Source: Xenorhabdus anantnagensis (lineage in GTDB: Bacteria > Pseudomonadota > Gammaproteobacteria > Enterobacterales > Enterobacteriaceae). From it: DNA of 64,000 nucleotides. Below the pieces are notes generated by a model. The model made no database searches and was not told where the DNA came from. It saw only the letters and a program-made list of their open reading frames with translations. Shown here in pieces: positions 39,088 to 50,604 of this stretch. A program made the position numbers and the translations under genes. Position 1 is the first letter of the stretch. The number at the start of each line of letters is the position of its first letter. The stretch spans positions 1 to 64,000 of the forward strand of contig NZ_JAQRFN010000007.1 in the NCBI RefSeq assembly GCF_028598555.1, given 5' to 3'.

Positions 39088-39663
39088 TCAGTGCAACGTT
39101 GGCTTTTCGTTTTTTACATTGCCTGCTGTTTTAGGTGTCACTAACGCGATATAGCAGAGTTGAACTGCAACACGAATATATTCCAGTATTTCTTCAAGGG
39201 CTTGAGATAATTCTTCCTGATCTTCACTTTCGTCATAGCCCAACATGCCGATATTACGTAAATCGGTGATAATTTCCTTAATTTCCGGCCTTTCTGTTAA
39301 TTTGGGATTCGCTACTCCCAACCCCAACAGAAAGTGATTCACCCATCCCGCCAACGCATCTGCGCATTCAAAAATCCCGGCTTCGTCATCAGGAAGTAAC
39401 AGATGAAACGAGAAATTACTGTTATCCAGTGATTCAAACGTCGTTTCATACAATTCCCTGAGTGGCTGAGCCAAAACCTGAGAAAATGCCAAACCATCAT
39501 TAGTGAGATCATGCACCAATGTCTGCCAACTACTATCATGACTTCCACCACATAGTAATCCACTGATTAAGCCATGCATTTCTGCTGCTGTCAGCGCAAC
39601 GGACTGTTGATGCAAAATTTCATCAAATGACTGATAATTAGGTAATGAGTTTTGTATAGACAT
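39088..39663 (-). CDS. ygfB: YgfB family protein (UPF0149)
   Basis: A 191-residue helical protein. In E. coli the function is unclear; in Pseudomonas the homologue affects ampDh3 expression. Conserved stretches [31 protein letters not shown] and DEEDQEELS-type acidic C-terminal half are present, ending KPTLH exactly as in E. coli. It is divergent from zapA. Confidence 0.93.
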   Translation of the reverse strand: MSIQNSLPNYQSFDEILHQQSVALTAAEMHGLISGLLCGGSHDSSWQTLVHDLTNDGLAFSQVLAQPLRELYETTFESLDNSNFSFHLLLPDDEAGIFECADALAGWVNHFLLGLGVANPKLTERPEIKEIITDLRNIGMLGYDESEDQEELSQALEEILEYIRVAVQLCYIALVTPKTAGNVKNEKPTLH

Positions 39664-39927
39664 GTATATTGATCATCGTTGGCGATATAAGTTCATGCTA
39701 TGCTACCATCAAGGGGAGTCGCTATACCAGACAGCACACACCGATATATCCCCAATAGATTTCGAGTTGCAGCGTGAGGGCAAGGACATCCATCCCCAGA
39801 GATATAGATCATTTTGTATCTATAACTAACTGACTGGGATGAATGAACATTGCCCAAAAGCAGCGGCTTGAAAGATAAAGGGAAGAAAAAGGGAAGCTTT
39901 TGGTATTGTACGGTAATGATTGGTGTC
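39664..39927. repeat. Diverged palindromic repeat in the ygfB/zapA region
   Basis: The stretch 39750-39890 carries CCCCAATAGATTTCGAGTTG and, about 110 bases on, CGGCTTGAAAGATAAAGGG, which are the two arms of an imperfect palindrome like the one at 39958. The rest of 39664-39927 holds no gene. Confidence 0.5.
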
Positions 39928-40037
39928 GGCCTTGTTTTTATACCAAAATGTATTTATGCCCAATAGATTTCAAATTGCAGCTCCGCCAAATAAAGCCGCA
40001 ATTTGAAAGATAAGGGGTATATGTCAAAAACAAGGTG
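39928..40037. repeat. Palindromic intergenic repeat upstream of zapA
   Basis: The inner arms GCCCAATAGATTTCAAATTG (39958 on) and CAATTTGAAAGATAAGGGGT (about 39999-40018) are nearly complementary. Outer arms CCTTGTTTTT and AAAAACAAGG (40026-40035) extend the structure to roughly 110 bases. The family recurs at 19191, 39750 and, as a half-copy, 6877. Confidence 0.65.
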
Positions 40038-40066
40038 TCGGCACAGTAATAAATCAGGAAGGTGTC

Positions 40067-40372
40067 ATGTCTGCACAGCCAGTAGATATTCAGATTTTTG
40101 GGCGGTCATTACGTGTCAATTGTCCTCCAGAGCAGATTGAAGCATTGCAAGCTGCTGCTGAGGAACTTGATCAGCGTTTGCATAACCTCAAAGAACGCAC
40201 CAGAGTAACTAACACTGAGCAACTGGTTTTTATTGTGGCACTGAATGTTTGTCACGAGTTGGCACAGGAGAAGATGAAAACCCGTGATTATGCCTACAAT
40301 ATGGAACAAAAAATAAGAATGCTCCAGCAGTCCATTGAAAAAGCACTGTTAGAACAAGGTAAAATTACCTGA
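40067..40372 (+). CDS. zapA: Cell division protein ZapA
   Basis: FtsZ-ring stabilising protein, 101 residues. It starts [20 protein letters not shown], has the N-terminal FtsZ-binding head and a C-terminal coiled coil (about 55-98). It follows GGAAGGTGTC and precedes the 6S RNA gene as in E. coli. Confidence 0.97.
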   Translation: MSAQPVDIQIFGRSLRVNCPPEQIEALQAAAEELDQRLHNLKERTRVTNTEQLVFIVALNVCHELAQEKMKTRDYAYNMEQKIRMLQQSIEKALLEQGKIT

Positions 40373-40518
40373 TACTCCGACCCATCAACTGAATTTTGTT
40401 GATAAATCAGGCAGTAGTCACTAGAGATTAATATAAGCAGTTGCTTTCTTCATTTAGTTCCATACAATAGGCTTCATAACGTTGCTTAGAGTCTATTTAG
40501 GTAGTTAAGCAGCAAAAA

Positions 40519-40703
40519 ATTTCTCTGAGGTGTTCGTGAGCAGGTAAGTCCCCTGAGCCGATATTTTATATCCATAGAATGTAGTGCTCTGTTTCTTGTG
40601 AGCATGCTTGGCCTAGACCAAGAAGCCTAATAGAAACGACTCTGCGTTCACCTTGAACCAAGGGTTCAAGGGTTACCACCTGCAACGGCATCTTGGAGAA
40701 CCC
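40519..40703 (+). ncRNA. ssrS: 6S RNA
   Basis: A stretch of about 185 bases matches E. coli 6S RNA at both ends and through the conserved arms: ATTTCTCTGAGGTGTTCG at the 5' side, CCCCTGAGCCGATATTT, GTGAGCATGCTTGG, and the 3' arm CACCTTGAACCAAGGGTTCA followed by GGCATCTTGGAGAACC. 6S RNA binds the sigma-70 holoenzyme in stationary phase. It lies between zapA and fau, the conserved location. Ends are set by alignment to E. coli and may be off by a base or two. Confidence 0.96.
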
Positions 40704-40756
40704 CACATTTTTATCTGTTTTGTATCCTTTTCTGCATTAATTAATAGGCAGGTATC

Positions 40757-41353
40757 ATGCAATCAGATTCTTTCTTTTCTCTCCGTAAATCCATTAGAAA
40801 AAAAGTTCGCCAATTACGTCAAAGCCTATCTCCTGAACAACAATCACAGTTTGCCCAGCAAGCCGTTAAACAGGTCATGGCTCACCCTAAGATCCAGCAA
40901 GCAGATAAAATCGCCCTCTATCTCTCCTTTGATGGGGAATTAGATACACGGCCGCTGATTCAACAACTTTGGCAACAAAATAAACAGGTCTATTTGCCAA
41001 TCTTGCATCCCTTCAGCCGGAATCACCTGCTGTTTCTTCGTTATTGCGCCGATACCCCCCTTATTCGGAACCGCTTTAATATAGAAGAGCCTCAATTGGA
41101 TGTCCGACAGGTTTTACCCATCTCTGAACTGAATGTCATGCTTATTCCACTTGTCGCTTTCGATTATACAGGGCAACGTTTAGGTATGGGGGGGGGATTC
41201 TACGATAGAACCCTCGCAAGATGGCAACAACAGAATTTTTATCCTATTGGGTTAGCTCACAATTTTCAGTTAGTTGAGAAATTACCCAGTGCGAGTTGGG
41301 ATATCCCTCTGCCAGAAATTATTACACCAGAAAAAGTATGGCGATGGGTATAA
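40757..41353 (+). CDS. fau: 5-formyltetrahydrofolate cyclo-ligase (YgfA)
   Basis: ATP-dependent enzyme converting 5-formyl-THF to 5,10-methenyl-THF. The 198 residues show an N-terminal LRKSIRKKVRQLRQ motif, FDGELDT, and the ATP-binding GMGGGFYDRTLARW near residue 145. It is downstream of 6S RNA and is usually co-transcribed with it. Confidence 0.96.
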   Translation: MQSDSFFSLRKSIRKKVRQLRQSLSPEQQSQFAQQAVKQVMAHPKIQQADKIALYLSFDGELDTRPLIQQLWQQNKQVYLPILHPFSRNHLLFLRYCADTPLIRNRFNIEEPQLDVRQVLPISELNVMLIPLVAFDYTGQRLGMGGGFYDRTLARWQQQNFYPIGLAHNFQLVEKLPSASWDIPLPEIITPEKVWRWV

Positions 41354-41370
41354 ATCTCTAAATGATTAAT

Positions 41371-41402
41371 AGGGGCTATTGTATTTTCAATAGCCCCTTT
41401 TC
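41371..41402 (+). terminator. Rho-independent terminator after fau
   Basis: Stem AGGGGCTATTG / CAATAGCCCCT with a short loop, followed by TTTTCT, 18 bases after the fau stop. It may also serve serA from the other strand less well. Confidence 0.85.
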
Positions 41403-41469
41403 TAATGAATCTCGTTTTAATCAATAATTGCTCTTGTTAACGGGCAATTATATCTCAACCAATCATATT

Positions 41470-42711
41470 TCAGTAAAGCAAACGAGAACGGATAGTACTT
41501 GGCAAGGCTTTCAGTTTCTGCAAGACCAATTCAGCTTGGGCTGAATTTTGCGTCGTGATATCAATCACCACATAACCAATATCGCTGTCAGTCCGTAAAT
41601 ATTGAGCATCAATATTGATTTCTTGCTCAGTGAACACTTGGTTAATGCTGGTTAAAATACCAGGGCGGTTTTCATGGATATGCAGTAATCGGTGACTATC
41701 TTTGGCATGAACAGGAAGTGATACTTCAGGGAAGTTAACTGCCGACAATGTAGAACCATTGTCAGAGTATTTGACCAGCTTACCTGAGACTTCATAACCA
41801 ATATTTTGCTGGGCTTCTTGTGTTGATCCTCCAATATGTGGTGTCAACAATACGTTATCAAACTTGCTTAATGGTGAGATGAAAGGATCGTTGTTTGTTG
41901 TAGGTTCCTGAGGAAAAACATCAATAGCTGCACCAGAGAGATGCCCTGTTTCCAGCGCTTCGCTGAGTGCCGGAATATCAACTACAGTACCACGTGAAGC
42001 ATTGATCAAAATTGAACCTGGCTTCATTAATTCTAATTCTGCCACACCAATCATATTCTTAGTTGAAACTGTTTCAGGGACGTGCAGGCTGATAACATCA
42101 CTCATATTCAACAATTCAGATAAATGATGAACTTGCTGTGCATTACCCAGTGGTAATTTATTTTCAATATCATAGAAATAGACATTCAAACCAATATTTT
42201 CAGCTAAAATACCAAGCTGTGTGCCTATATGCCCGTAACCGATAATACCTAATTTTTTCCCACGCGCTTCGTAGCAGCCTTTTGCCTGCTTATCCCATAC
42301 CCCATTGTGCGCTTTTGCATTTGCCTCAGGAATACGACGCAATAGCAGCAGCAACTCACCCAATACCATTTCAGCTACTGAACGAGTATTGGAAAAAGGT
42401 GCATTAAATACAGGAATACCACGTTTTGCAGCGGCTTTCAGGTCAACTTGGTTAGTGCCAATACAAAAACACCCGATTGCAACCAGCTTTTCCGCTGCGG
42501 AAAAAATTTCTTCCGTCAGCTGAGTACGGGAACGAATCCCCACAAATCGGGCATCACGAATCGCTTCTTTCAACGCTTCAGGCTCTAATGCTCCTTTGTG
42601 ATACTCAATATTGCTGTATCCTGCTGCTTTTAAGTTATCTACTGTGCTTAGATGAACACCTTCCAGTAGCAGAAATTTAATTTTATCCTTTTCTAAAGAT
42701 ACCTTAACCAT
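41470..42711 (-). CDS. serA: D-3-phosphoglycerate dehydrogenase SerA
   Basis: First enzyme of serine synthesis, NAD-dependent. The 413 residues have the Rossmann motif GIIGYGHIGTQLG, the catalytic RGTVVD...PQEP and HIGG regions, and a C-terminal ACT domain (about 340-413: LLHIHENRPGILTSIN) for serine feedback inhibition. Convergent with fau. Confidence 0.98.
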   Translation of the reverse strand: MVKVSLEKDKIKFLLLEGVHLSTVDNLKAAGYSNIEYHKGALEPEALKEAIRDARFVGIRSRTQLTEEIFSAAEKLVAIGCFCIGTNQVDLKAAAKRGIPVFNAPFSNTRSVAEMVLGELLLLLRRIPEANAKAHNGVWDKQAKGCYEARGKKLGIIGYGHIGTQLGILAENIGLNVYFYDIENKLPLGNAQQVHHLSELLNMSDVISLHVPETVSTKNMIGVAELELMKPGSILINASRGTVVDIPALSEALETGHLSGAAIDVFPQEPTTNNDPFISPLSKFDNVLLTPHIGGSTQEAQQNIGYEVSGKLVKYSDNGSTLSAVNFPEVSLPVHAKDSHRLLHIHENRPGILTSINQVFTEQEINIDAQYLRTDSDIGYVVIDITTQNSAQAELVLQKLKALPSTIRSRLLY

Positions 42712-43002
42712 TTGCCCGCCCTAGTTGTACTAAAGTTGTACTAAAATTGCACTAACTTTCATAATGCATATCGATTCCATCAAAATAACAAAAAAAACAG
42801 CAACGGCAATACAATCGATTGCTTATATTACAGAATAAGCAACAGTAAATAAGTTGTTATGCAAAGTAAAATAATTCGTTACGGAACAAAGACGGGATTT
42901 TGAGTTTTCGTTAGACAACGGAGTGATATATATCACTAAATTTCTTTTTTTGAAAAAATACAAAAATATTTTGAGGGCAGGATATTCCACCCTCAAAAAC
43001 GA
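42712..43002. other. serA upstream region with an 11-bp tandem repeat
   Basis: It contains three 11-bp units (GTTGTACTAAA, GTTGTACTAAA, ATTGCACTAAC) at 42724-42756 just upstream of the serA start, then AT-rich DNA likely to hold the serA promoter and Lrp/ArgP-type sites that I cannot define by eye. Confidence 0.5.
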
Positions 43003-43662
43003 TTATTTAGCGAGCACTTTAACGCCATCCGCAGTACCTACCAGTACCACGTTAGCTCCTCGATTAGCAAAAAGTCCCACTGTTACCACACCAACGATTC
43101 CATTGATTTTATTTTCTAACTCAACAGGATCAACAATAGAGAGATTGTGAACATCCAAAATATCATTGCCATTGTCTGTCACTACGTTTTCACGATAAAC
43201 CGGTGTTCCACCCAGTTTCACCAACTCACGGGCCACATAAGCTCGTGCCATTGGGATGACTTCAACTGGCAGAGGGAATTTACCTAACACATCGACTTGC
43301 TTAGATGAATCAATAATACAGATAAATTTCTTTGCAACCGCAGCAATGATTTTTTCTCGAGTTAATGCTGCACCACCGCCTTTGATCATCTGCATTTGAT
43401 CATTAATTTCATCTGCGCCATCAACATAAATATCCAAAGTGTCAACCTCATTGCAGTCAAACACAGGGATGCCAAGACTTTTTAGTTTCTCTGTCGATGC
43501 TTCTGAGCTAGATACCGCACCTTCAATTTTATCTTTGATAGTTCCTAACGCATCAATAAAATGCGCAGCCGTAGAACCTGTACCAACACCGACAATGGTG
43601 TCTGGTTTAACGTATTCTAATGCCGCCCAACCTACTGCTTTTTTCAGTTCATCCTGAGTCAT
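43003..43662 (-). CDS. rpiA: Ribose-5-phosphate isomerase A
   Basis: Interconverts ribose-5-P and ribulose-5-P in the pentose phosphate pathway. The start at 43662 ([18 protein letters not shown]) matches E. coli; an ATG three codons upstream is an alternative. The 219 residues carry [15 protein letters not shown], the DGADEIN motif and [12 protein letters not shown]. It is divergent from argP. Confidence 0.98.
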   Translation of the reverse strand: MTQDELKKAVGWAALEYVKPDTIVGVGTGSTAAHFIDALGTIKDKIEGAVSSSEASTEKLKSLGIPVFDCNEVDTLDIYVDGADEINDQMQMIKGGGAALTREKIIAAVAKKFICIIDSSKQVDVLGKFPLPVEVIPMARAYVARELVKLGGTPVYRENVVTDNGNDILDVHNLSIVDPVELENKINGIVGVVTVGLFANRGANVVLVGTADGVKVLAK

Positions 43663-43742
43663 ATCAATCACAGCCTATAATCAGTTACAAGAAAAAATCT
43701 GACAGCTAGTATAAACAATATTGGCTCATCTCATGAAAAAAT

Positions 43743-43776
43743 ATGGCATAGTGCTATTTATGGCATAGTGCTATTT
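43743..43776. repeat. Perfect 17-bp direct repeat between rpiA and argP
   Basis: ATGGCATAGTGCTATTT occurs twice in tandem (43743 and 43760) in the divergent rpiA/argP promoter region. Duplication here would change promoter spacing. Confidence 0.85.
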
Positions 43777-43856
43777 AGGCCACATAATGGTTTTAACGCT
43801 TCAAGATATTGGGCCATATCACACAAAAAGAGCAAACACGGAGAATCTTATTTTCA

Positions 43857-44762
43857 ATGAAACGTCCTGATTATCGATCATTGCAAGCATTAGATGCAGT
43901 GATTAGAGAACGTGGTTTCGAGCGAGCAGCGCAAAAACTTTGTATTACCCAATCAGCGGTATCTCAGAGAATCAAACAATTAGAAAATATGTTTGGTCAA
44001 CCGCTCTTGGTACGCACTGTGCCCCCCCACCCCACAGAACAAGGGCAAAAGCTGCTTGCGCTATTACATCAGGTAGAACTGCTGGAAGCGCAATGGCTCG
44101 GCGATGAAAATAGTAACGAGATCCCGTTATTACTTTCTCTTGCTGTTAATGCGGATAGTTTGGCAACATGGTTTTTACCGGCTCTCCACCCTGTTTTGTC
44201 TGATTTACCCATTCGGCTAAATATTCAGGTGGAAGATGAAACCCGGACTCAAGAGCGTTTACGGCGTGGCGAAGTCGTCGGGGCGATTAGTATTCAGCCT
44301 CAGCCTCTACCAAGCTGTTTGGTTGATAAATTAGGTGCCCTGGATTATCTGTTTGTTGCCTCTCCAGAGTTTGCAAACCGTTTTTTCCAGAATGGTGTCA
44401 CGCGTTCGGCACTACTGAAAGCACCTGCTGTTGCATTCGACCATTTAGATGATATGCACCAAGCATTTTTACAGCAGAATTTTGATTTATCACCGGGAAG
44501 TGTGCCCTGCCATATCATGAATTCTTCCGAGGCATTCGTTCAATTGGCAAAACAAGGTTCGACTTGTTGTATGATCCCACACCTGCAAATCGACAAAGAG
44601 CTGAGAGCCGGTGAATTAGTCGATCTAACGCCAGGACTGTATCAACGCCGTATGCTTTATTGGCATCGTTTTGCCCCAGAAAGTGGAGCGATGAGAAAAG
44701 TCACTGACGCCCTGCTAAAACTAGGGCGCCAGATGCTACGTCAGGAAGATGATGCTAATTAA
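43857..44762 (+). CDS. argP: LysR-type regulator ArgP (IciA)
   Basis: LysR-family regulator that activates argO in response to arginine and lysine. The start at 43857 ([21 protein letters not shown]) matches the family; the frame is open upstream. The N-terminal helix-turn-helix ([20 protein letters not shown]) and the C-terminal co-inducer domain are intact, 301 residues. argO lies about 0.8 kb away, after yggE. Its stop overlaps the yggE stop by 4 bases in convergent orientation. Confidence 0.96.
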   Translation: MKRPDYRSLQALDAVIRERGFERAAQKLCITQSAVSQRIKQLENMFGQPLLVRTVPPHPTEQGQKLLALLHQVELLEAQWLGDENSNEIPLLLSLAVNADSLATWFLPALHPVLSDLPIRLNIQVEDETRTQERLRRGEVVGAISIQPQPLPSCLVDKLGALDYLFVASPEFANRFFQNGVTRSALLKAPAVAFDHLDDMHQAFLQQNFDLSPGSVPCHIMNSSEAFVQLAKQGSTCCMIPHLQIDKELRAGELVDLTPGLYQRRMLYWHRFAPESGAMRKVTDALLKLGRQMLRQEDDAN

Positions 44763-45493
44763 CGCTGTAACTCAAAAACCGCATCAACGTGATCAGAAAA
44801 CTCAATGCTCTGAGGTTCGTAAGTTTCACTGGCCGAATCAGAAGCTGATGCTGCCATCAGAGCTGTCTGATATTTCAGACGGCTCATTGGTATAGGCACA
44901 GCTTCAGGTGCACGATAGTTAATACTGTATACTGGGCCTAACTTACCGTTGAACCCTTTTGCCAATACAGTTGCCTGTTGAATGGCATTCTGGATGGCTT
45001 TTTGTCTGGCTTCATCACGATAACGTTGTGGATTATCTACACTAAACTGAACGGAACTGATTTCATTCAAACCTGCTTTCAAGGCTCCATCCAGTAAAGC
45101 ATTCAGTTTATCCAGTTTGTGAACCTTCACTTCAACCGAACGTGACGCTTTATAACCCGTAATACTTGATTTTCCCGTCTTTTGTTCATATTGATATTCA
45201 GGCTGAGTGCGCAAATTGGCAGCATCAATATATTTCTTTTCGATGCCACTACTTTTTAGAAAATCAAAATATTTCGCGACGCGTGTATCTACTTTTTTCT
45301 TTGCATCTGCCGCACTTTTCTGAGTTTCACTCACATAGATTATCAACGTAGCCATATCTGGTGCCGCTTTAACTATCGCGTTGCCAGAAGTAGAAATATG
45401 TGGAACAGAGAGCGAATCAGCAGCGGAAGCAGTCATGCAAGATAAGCTTCCCAGAGCCATTATCGTGGCCAATACCAGTGATTTATGTTTCAC
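44759..45493 (-). CDS. yggE: SIMPL-domain periplasmic protein YggE
   Basis: A 244-residue exported protein of the SIMPL family, reported in E. coli to lower oxidative stress. A signal peptide ([24 protein letters not shown]) is followed by the conserved opening [19 protein letters not shown]. It starts behind AGGAGG. It lies between argP and argO as in E. coli. Confidence 0.93.
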   Translation of the reverse strand: MKHKSLVLATIMALGSLSCMTASAADSLSVPHISTSGNAIVKAAPDMATLIIYVSETQKSAADAKKKVDTRVAKYFDFLKSSGIEKKYIDAANLRTQPEYQYEQKTGKSSITGYKASRSVEVKVHKLDKLNALLDGALKAGLNEISSVQFSVDNPQRYRDEARQKAIQNAIQQATVLAKGFNGKLGPVYSINYRAPEAVPIPMSRLKYQTALMAASASDSASETYEPQSIEFSDHVDAVFELQR

Positions 45494-45557
45494 AAAACCT
45501 CCTTAAATACAGCAAAGTTACATTAGTAAGGTGCTTGCAAAAACATTAGCACACTAT

Positions 45558-46199
45558 CTATAGAGAAGTATTGTAATCAATAAAAAATCTGTATCCTTGC
45601 TTAATTAATTCCCAAGCGATGTACCACATTACACAGCCAACAAAAATATTGATGATTCGTTGTGCTCGAGGCTGATTGAGCACAGGTGAAAACCATGCGG
45701 ACAAGTATGACAATGCAAAAAACCAGCTAATCGATGCTATTACCGCTCCGGTGGTAAACCATGGTCTAAGCTCTGCTGATAATTGTCCCCCTATGCTTCC
45801 TAATACAACAAAGGTATCCAAATAAACATGGGGATTCAGCCATGTTACTGCGAATAACGTTACTATGACTCGCCAACGGCTTTGGATAATTTTTTCAGTA
45901 CGGGAAAGGGCGATTTCCGCTGATAGCGCTGTTCGAAAAGCGCCCCATCCATACCATAGTAAAAATACAACACCTCCCCATGTCACAGCCTGCAATAAAA
46001 GTATCGATTGCCCCAGCAAAGCACTTCCACCAAATATCCCCGCAGCGATGAGGAAAGCATCACTGGCCGAGCATAACGCGGCACTCATTAAATGGAACTG
46101 CTTCCTACTCCCTTGCTGCATTACAAATACATTTTGTGGTCCAAGCGGGAGAATCATCGCAGCACTGAGAAAAAAGCCCTGGATAAATGTCGAAAACAT
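45558..46199 (-). CDS. argO: Arginine exporter ArgO (LysE family)
   Basis: Inner-membrane exporter of arginine and canavanine, 213 residues, about six hydrophobic segments. The LysE signature [23 protein letters not shown] is at the N-terminus and [17 protein letters not shown] is conserved. It is the main target of ArgP, which is encoded close by. Confidence 0.95.
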   Translation of the reverse strand: MFSTFIQGFFLSAAMILPLGPQNVFVMQQGSRKQFHLMSAALCSASDAFLIAAGIFGGSALLGQSILLLQAVTWGGVVFLLWYGWGAFRTALSAEIALSRTEKIIQSRWRVIVTLFAVTWLNPHVYLDTFVVLGSIGGQLSAELRPWFTTGAVIASISWFFALSYLSAWFSPVLNQPRAQRIINIFVGCVMWYIAWELIKQGYRFFIDYNTSL

Positions 46200-46394
46200 G
46201 CAAAGATCCCTAATAAATATTCAATTAGTTACGTTATCCATGCATATTAGGTAAGATTAAGGATTAGGAGAAATGAATCATTCTAATACATCATTAGAAA
46301 AAATAATGGTGGTTTTATCCAGACTTAAAATCAAAAAATGAGAGAAATCTAATTTGGTGTGAGAAAAAGAAATTCTCACACCGCGATATTTTAA

Positions 46395-47267
46395 TTATTC
46401 GTCTGCCTTCTTCTGTAAGGCCATATTTTGCTGATACAGATAAACATCCATTTGTGGGAATGGAATGTTGATATTGTGCTTATCCAAAGCACGCTTAAAG
46501 TTTTCCATCAAATCCCAATATACACTCCAGGCATCACCATTGATGGTCCACACGCGAACCACAAAATTTAATGATGAAGGCGCCATTTCATGTAGGCGAA
46601 TAGTGACACCTTTTTCATGTTGAATGCGTTTATCTTCTTTAATCACATCACCCAACACTCTTTTCACTTCATCAATATCCGCATTATACGCAACTCCTAC
46701 CATAATTTGGGTACGGCGGTTAGGTTCACGACTGGTATTGATAATATTGTCCGCAATAATCTTACCGTTGGGAATCACGACGATGCGGTCATCTGCCGTG
46801 CGCAATGTTGTCGAGAAAATCTGTACTTGCACGACAGTTCCTTCCACCGCTCCAATAATGACATATTCACCAGTACGAAGTGGACGAAAAATTACCAATA
46901 AAACACCGGCTGCAAAATTAGACAATGAACCTTGTAATGCCAGACCAACCGCCAAACCTGCGGCACCGATGACTGCAATCACAGATGCAGTCTGAATTCC
47001 CAATTTCCCAAGAACGGCGATAATCGTAAACGCTATAATGGCATAACGAATAATCGCGGATAGAAAATCAGAAATGGTGGCATCAATGCCACGCAATGAC
47101 ATAACACGCTTAACTGCTTTACTAACCAATTTAGCTACAAATAAGCCAACGATAAGAATCAAAATGGCAGATACAATGTTTACCGCATACTGAATCAGTA
47201 GATCCTGATTGCTGGCAAACCAGTTTGCCGCTTTATCAATCTCATTTGACAGATTGATCTCTTCCAT
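46395..47267 (-). CDS. mscS: Small-conductance mechanosensitive channel MscS
   Basis: Heptameric channel that opens under membrane tension. The start at 47267 ([11 protein letters not shown]) is chosen over an upstream in-frame ATG by comparison with E. coli. The 290 residues have three membrane helices (about 28-55, 62-90 and 94-127), the pore-lining TM3 being Gly/Ala-rich ([21 protein letters not shown]), then the beta and C-terminal domains. Confidence 0.96.
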   Translation of the reverse strand: MEEINLSNEIDKAANWFASNQDLLIQYAVNIVSAILILIVGLFVAKLVSKAVKRVMSLRGIDATISDFLSAIIRYAIIAFTIIAVLGKLGIQTASVIAVIGAAGLAVGLALQGSLSNFAAGVLLVIFRPLRTGEYVIIGAVEGTVVQVQIFSTTLRTADDRIVVIPNGKIIADNIINTSREPNRRTQIMVGVAYNADIDEVKRVLGDVIKEDKRIQHEKGVTIRLHEMAPSSLNFVVRVWTINGDAWSVYWDLMENFKRALDKHNINIPFPQMDVYLYQQNMALQKKADE

Positions 47268-47346
47268 ACAAAGCCCACCGTTATTGTTGAAACCTATTTC
47301 CATTCAATGCTGTAATTCGCAATCAACACCAACAACAGATATAGGC

Positions 47347-47417
47347 TCCTGTTCAAAAATAGGTTTTTGTTCAAAAATAGATTTCTGTTTAAAAACAGTT
47401 TCCTGTTCAAAAAATAG
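47347..47417. repeat. Tandem 18-bp repeat, four imperfect copies, between mscS and yacL
   Basis: Units at 47347, 47365, 47383 and 47401 share the pattern T(C/T)CTGTTCAAAAATAG. Because 18 is a multiple of three, the minus strand repeats a LFLNR(K/N) hexapeptide, but no supported gene uses it. Confidence 0.8.
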
Positions 47418-47494
47418 AAAGCCACTGTCACAACACAAAAATGTGATGGAATATAGATTATGGCAGAAAGCCTCCATTGATTGAACATTAACAC

Positions 47495-47866
47495 TTATGC
47501 TCTCTTTTTTTGCAAAATAAATTCTCTGTAATCAGCCAACATATCGATAAAATCGTCTGTTCCACAAAAGGCCAGACTCTCGTTATCGTAGTAACTCATT
47601 CCTTCTTCGATAACCTCTGTATCAAATTGGAGTTGATTAGCCCTGACCATGATCTCATCTTCGCTCATCAATAGCGTATATTCATGACCAGACAACTGCC
47701 ACTGACGTTCACTACCTTTAATCTCTTGCAAAGCTACAGTGATTTTATCCAATATACTCAAATCATCTTTCACTTCTTCATTCAACCAATGACCGATAGC
47801 TTCATGATCCATTGAAAAGGATGTTGTTACCTGACCGGTAATATCCTGCATAAATTCATATTCCAT
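47495..47866 (-). CDS. yacL: YacL family protein (UPF0231)
   Basis: A 123-residue acidic protein of unknown function, conserved next to acnB. Family stretches [39 protein letters not shown] and [16 protein letters not shown] are present. The ATG at 47866 has GGAGG about 6 bases upstream. Confidence 0.93.
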   Translation of the reverse strand: MEYEFMQDITGQVTTSFSMDHEAIGHWLNEEVKDDLSILDKITVALQEIKGSERQWQLSGHEYTLLMSEDEIMVRANQLQFDTEVIEEGMSYYDNESLAFCGTDDFIDMLADYREFILQKKRA

Positions 47867-47960
47867 CACATACCTCCCATTTTTACAGACTCCAAATAAC
47901 CCATTTGGATTTTAAACATTTCTGCTACTTCCACCTCTGAAGCAGTCCACAAACTGATAC

Positions 47961-47986
47961 AAAAAAAGGGAGGCATTTGCCTCCCC
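47961..47986 (-). terminator. Rho-independent terminator after acnB
   Basis: On the minus strand GGGAGGCA/TGCCTCCC with a 2-base loop, followed by a run of seven T, about 20 bases after the acnB stop. A textbook structure. Confidence 0.92.
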
Positions 47987-48006
47987 ATTCATTTCAATAT
48001 ACTTTT

Positions 48007-50604
48007 TTATACTGCGGTTTGGAAGATCACATCATCCGCTTTTTCAGTGTATTGGCTCAATTGATCAAAATTGAGGTAGCGATAAGTATCTGCTGCGGTT
48101 TCATCGACTTTATCCATAAACTGCAAGTACTCTTCTGGCGTTGGCAAGCGCCCCAACAAAGAAGCCACCGCAGCCAATTCCGCAGACGCAAGGTAAACAT
48201 TTGCACCTGTACCAAGGCGGTTAGGGAAATTACGGGTAGAAGTGGATACGACGGTTACACCATCAGCCACACGCGCCTGATTTCCCATACACAACGAACA
48301 ACCCGGGATCTCAATACGTGCCCCACTCTTGCCAAAGACGCTGTAATAGCCTTCTTCCGTTAACTGTGCTGCATCCATCTTAGTCGGAGGAGCAACCCAC
48401 AAGCGAGTCGGTAGCTGGCCTTTGTGCTGATCCAACAATTTACCTGCTGCACGGAAATGACCAATATTGGTCATGCAAGAACCAATGAAAACTTCATCAA
48501 TTTTGCTGTTAGCAACTTCAGATAACAAACGCGCATCATCGGGATCGTTAGGCGCACACAAAATGGGTTCTTTGATGTCCGCCAGATCGATTTCAATAAC
48601 AGTCGCGTATTCTGCATCGGCATCCGCTTCCAACAATTGAGGATCTTTCAACCAGTTTTCCATACCTATAATACGGCGTTCCAGTGTCCGGCGATCACCA
48701 TAACCTTCCGCAATCATCCATTTCAGTAATACAATGTTCGATTGCAGATATTCAATGATTGGTTCTTTATCCAGTTTAATGGTACATCCTGCCGCAGAGC
48801 GTTCCGCCGATGCATCAGCCAACTCAAATGCCTGCTCGACTTTGAGTTCTGGCAAACCTTCAATCTCAAGAATACGGCCAGAAAAAATGTTTTTCTTGCC
48901 TTTCTTCTCAACAGTCAGCAGACCTTGTTGGATTGCATAGTAAGGAATGGCATGAACCAGATCACGCAAAGTGATTCCTGGTTGCATTTTTCCTTTAAAG
49001 CGAACCAGTACGGATTCTGGCATATCCAATGGCATTACACCTGTTGCGGCCGCAAATGCCACCAGCCCTGAACCAGCCGGGAAAGAAATGCCAATTGGGA
49101 AACGAGTATGGGAATCGCCGCCTGTACCCACAGTATCTGGCAGCAACATGCGGTTTAACCATGAATGGATAATGCCATCTCCCGGACGCAGAGATACCCC
49201 ACCACGGTTCATAATGAAATCAGGCAAAGTGTGATGGGTCGTCACATCCACAGGTTTTGGATAAGCGGCTGTATGACAGAATGACTGCATAACCAGATCC
49301 GCAGAGAAACCCAGACACGCCAAATCTTTCAATTCATCCCGTGTCATTGGCCCAGTGGTATCCTGAGAGCCAACAGAGGTCATCTTAGGTTCACAATATT
49401 CCCCCGGACGGATACCGACTGTACCACAAGCACGGCCAACCATTTTCTGTGCCAATGAGAAGCCACGATCACTTTTCGCAACTGCTTTTGCCTGACGGAA
49501 TACATCACTATGTGGCAAATCCAGTGATTCACGTGCCTTGCCAGTCAAACCGCGCCCGATAATCAATGGAATACGGCCACCGGCACGTACTTCATCAATC
49601 AGAACATCGGTTTTCAATTCAAAAGTAGATAGCAACTCATTTGTTTCGTGATCGCGGATTTCACCTTTATGCGGGTAGATATCAATCACATCACCCATAT
49701 TAAGTCTAGAAACATCTACCTCGATTGGTAACGCACCTGCATCTTCCATAGTGTTGAAGAAAATTGGTGCAATTTTTCCGCCCAGTACCACGCCTGCCCC
49801 GCGTTTATTGGGTACAAATGGAATGTCTTCTCCCATGAACCACAAGACGGAATTAGTTGCCGATTTACGGGAGGAACCCGTACCAACAACATCACCAACA
49901 TAGGCTAATGGATAACCTTTTTTGTTCAGTGCTTCGATTTGTTGAATCGGCCCTACGGCACCGGCTTGATCAGGCTCAATACCTTCACGGGCATTCTTGA
50001 GCATTGCCAAAGCATGTAGAGGAATATCAGGGCGTGACCACGCATCAGGAGCAGGAGAAAGATCATCGGTGTTTGTTTCACCCGTGACCTTAAAGACTGT
50101 AACTGTGATTTTTTCTGCCAATTCAGGGCGTTCAAGGAACCATTCTGCATCAGCCCATGATTGAATGATCTGTTTGGCATGGGCATTACCCGCTTTTGCT
50201 TTTTCTTCCACATCATAGAAACTGTCGAACATCAGCAAAGTATGAGAAAGTGCTTTCGCCGCAATCGGAGCGAGTTTTTCATCATCAAGGGCATCAATTA
50301 AAGCGTGGATATTATATCCACCCTGCATAGTCCCCAATAATTCAATGGCTTTTTCCTGTGTAACCAAAGGAGAGGCCGTTTCTCCCTTAGCAACGGCAGC
50401 AAGGAAACCTGCTTTAACATAAGCGGCTTCATCTACACCAGGAGGAACACGATTGGTCAGTAGATCTACCAGGAAATCTTCTTCACCTTTAGGTGGGTTC
50501 TTCAGTAATTCGACCAGCGCTGCTACTTGAGCTGCGTCTAACGGTTTAGGGACGATGCCTTGAGCTGCACGCTCGGCTACGTGCTTGCGGTATTCTTCTA
50601 GCAC
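48007..50604 (-). CDS. acnB: Aconitate hydratase B
   Basis: Main TCA-cycle aconitase (also able to act on 2-methylisocitrate), 865 residues as in E. coli AcnB. The N-terminal HEAT-like domain precedes the swivelling domain and the [4Fe-4S] core. Cluster cysteines are seen in [11 protein letters not shown] and the upstream FCHTAA. Followed by a strong terminator. Confidence 0.98.
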   Translation of the reverse strand: MLEEYRKHVAERAAQGIVPKPLDAAQVAALVELLKNPPKGEEDFLVDLLTNRVPPGVDEAAYVKAGFLAAVAKGETASPLVTQEKAIELLGTMQGGYNIHALIDALDDEKLAPIAAKALSHTLLMFDSFYDVEEKAKAGNAHAKQIIQSWADAEWFLERPELAEKITVTVFKVTGETNTDDLSPAPDAWSRPDIPLHALAMLKNAREGIEPDQAGAVGPIQQIEALNKKGYPLAYVGDVVGTGSSRKSATNSVLWFMGEDIPFVPNKRGAGVVLGGKIAPIFFNTMEDAGALPIEVDVSRLNMGDVIDIYPHKGEIRDHETNELLSTFELKTDVLIDEVRAGGRIPLIIGRGLTGKARESLDLPHSDVFRQAKAVAKSDRGFSLAQKMVGRACGTVGIRPGEYCEPKMTSVGSQDTTGPMTRDELKDLACLGFSADLVMQSFCHTAAYPKPVDVTTHHTLPDFIMNRGGVSLRPGDGIIHSWLNRMLLPDTVGTGGDSHTRFPIGISFPAGSGLVAFAAATGVMPLDMPESVLVRFKGKMQPGITLRDLVHAIPYYAIQQGLLTVEKKGKKNIFSGRILEIEGLPELKVEQAFELADASAERSAAGCTIKLDKEPIIEYLQSNIVLLKWMIAEGYGDRRTLERRIIGMENWLKDPQLLEADADAEYATVIEIDLADIKEPILCAPNDPDDARLLSEVANSKIDEVFIGSCMTNIGHFRAAGKLLDQHKGQLPTRLWVAPPTKMDAAQLTEEGYYSVFGKSGARIEIPGCSLCMGNQARVADGVTVVSTSTRNFPNRLGTGANVYLASAELAAVASLLGRLPTPEEYLQFMDKVDETAADTYRYLNFDQLSQYTEKADDVIFQTAV

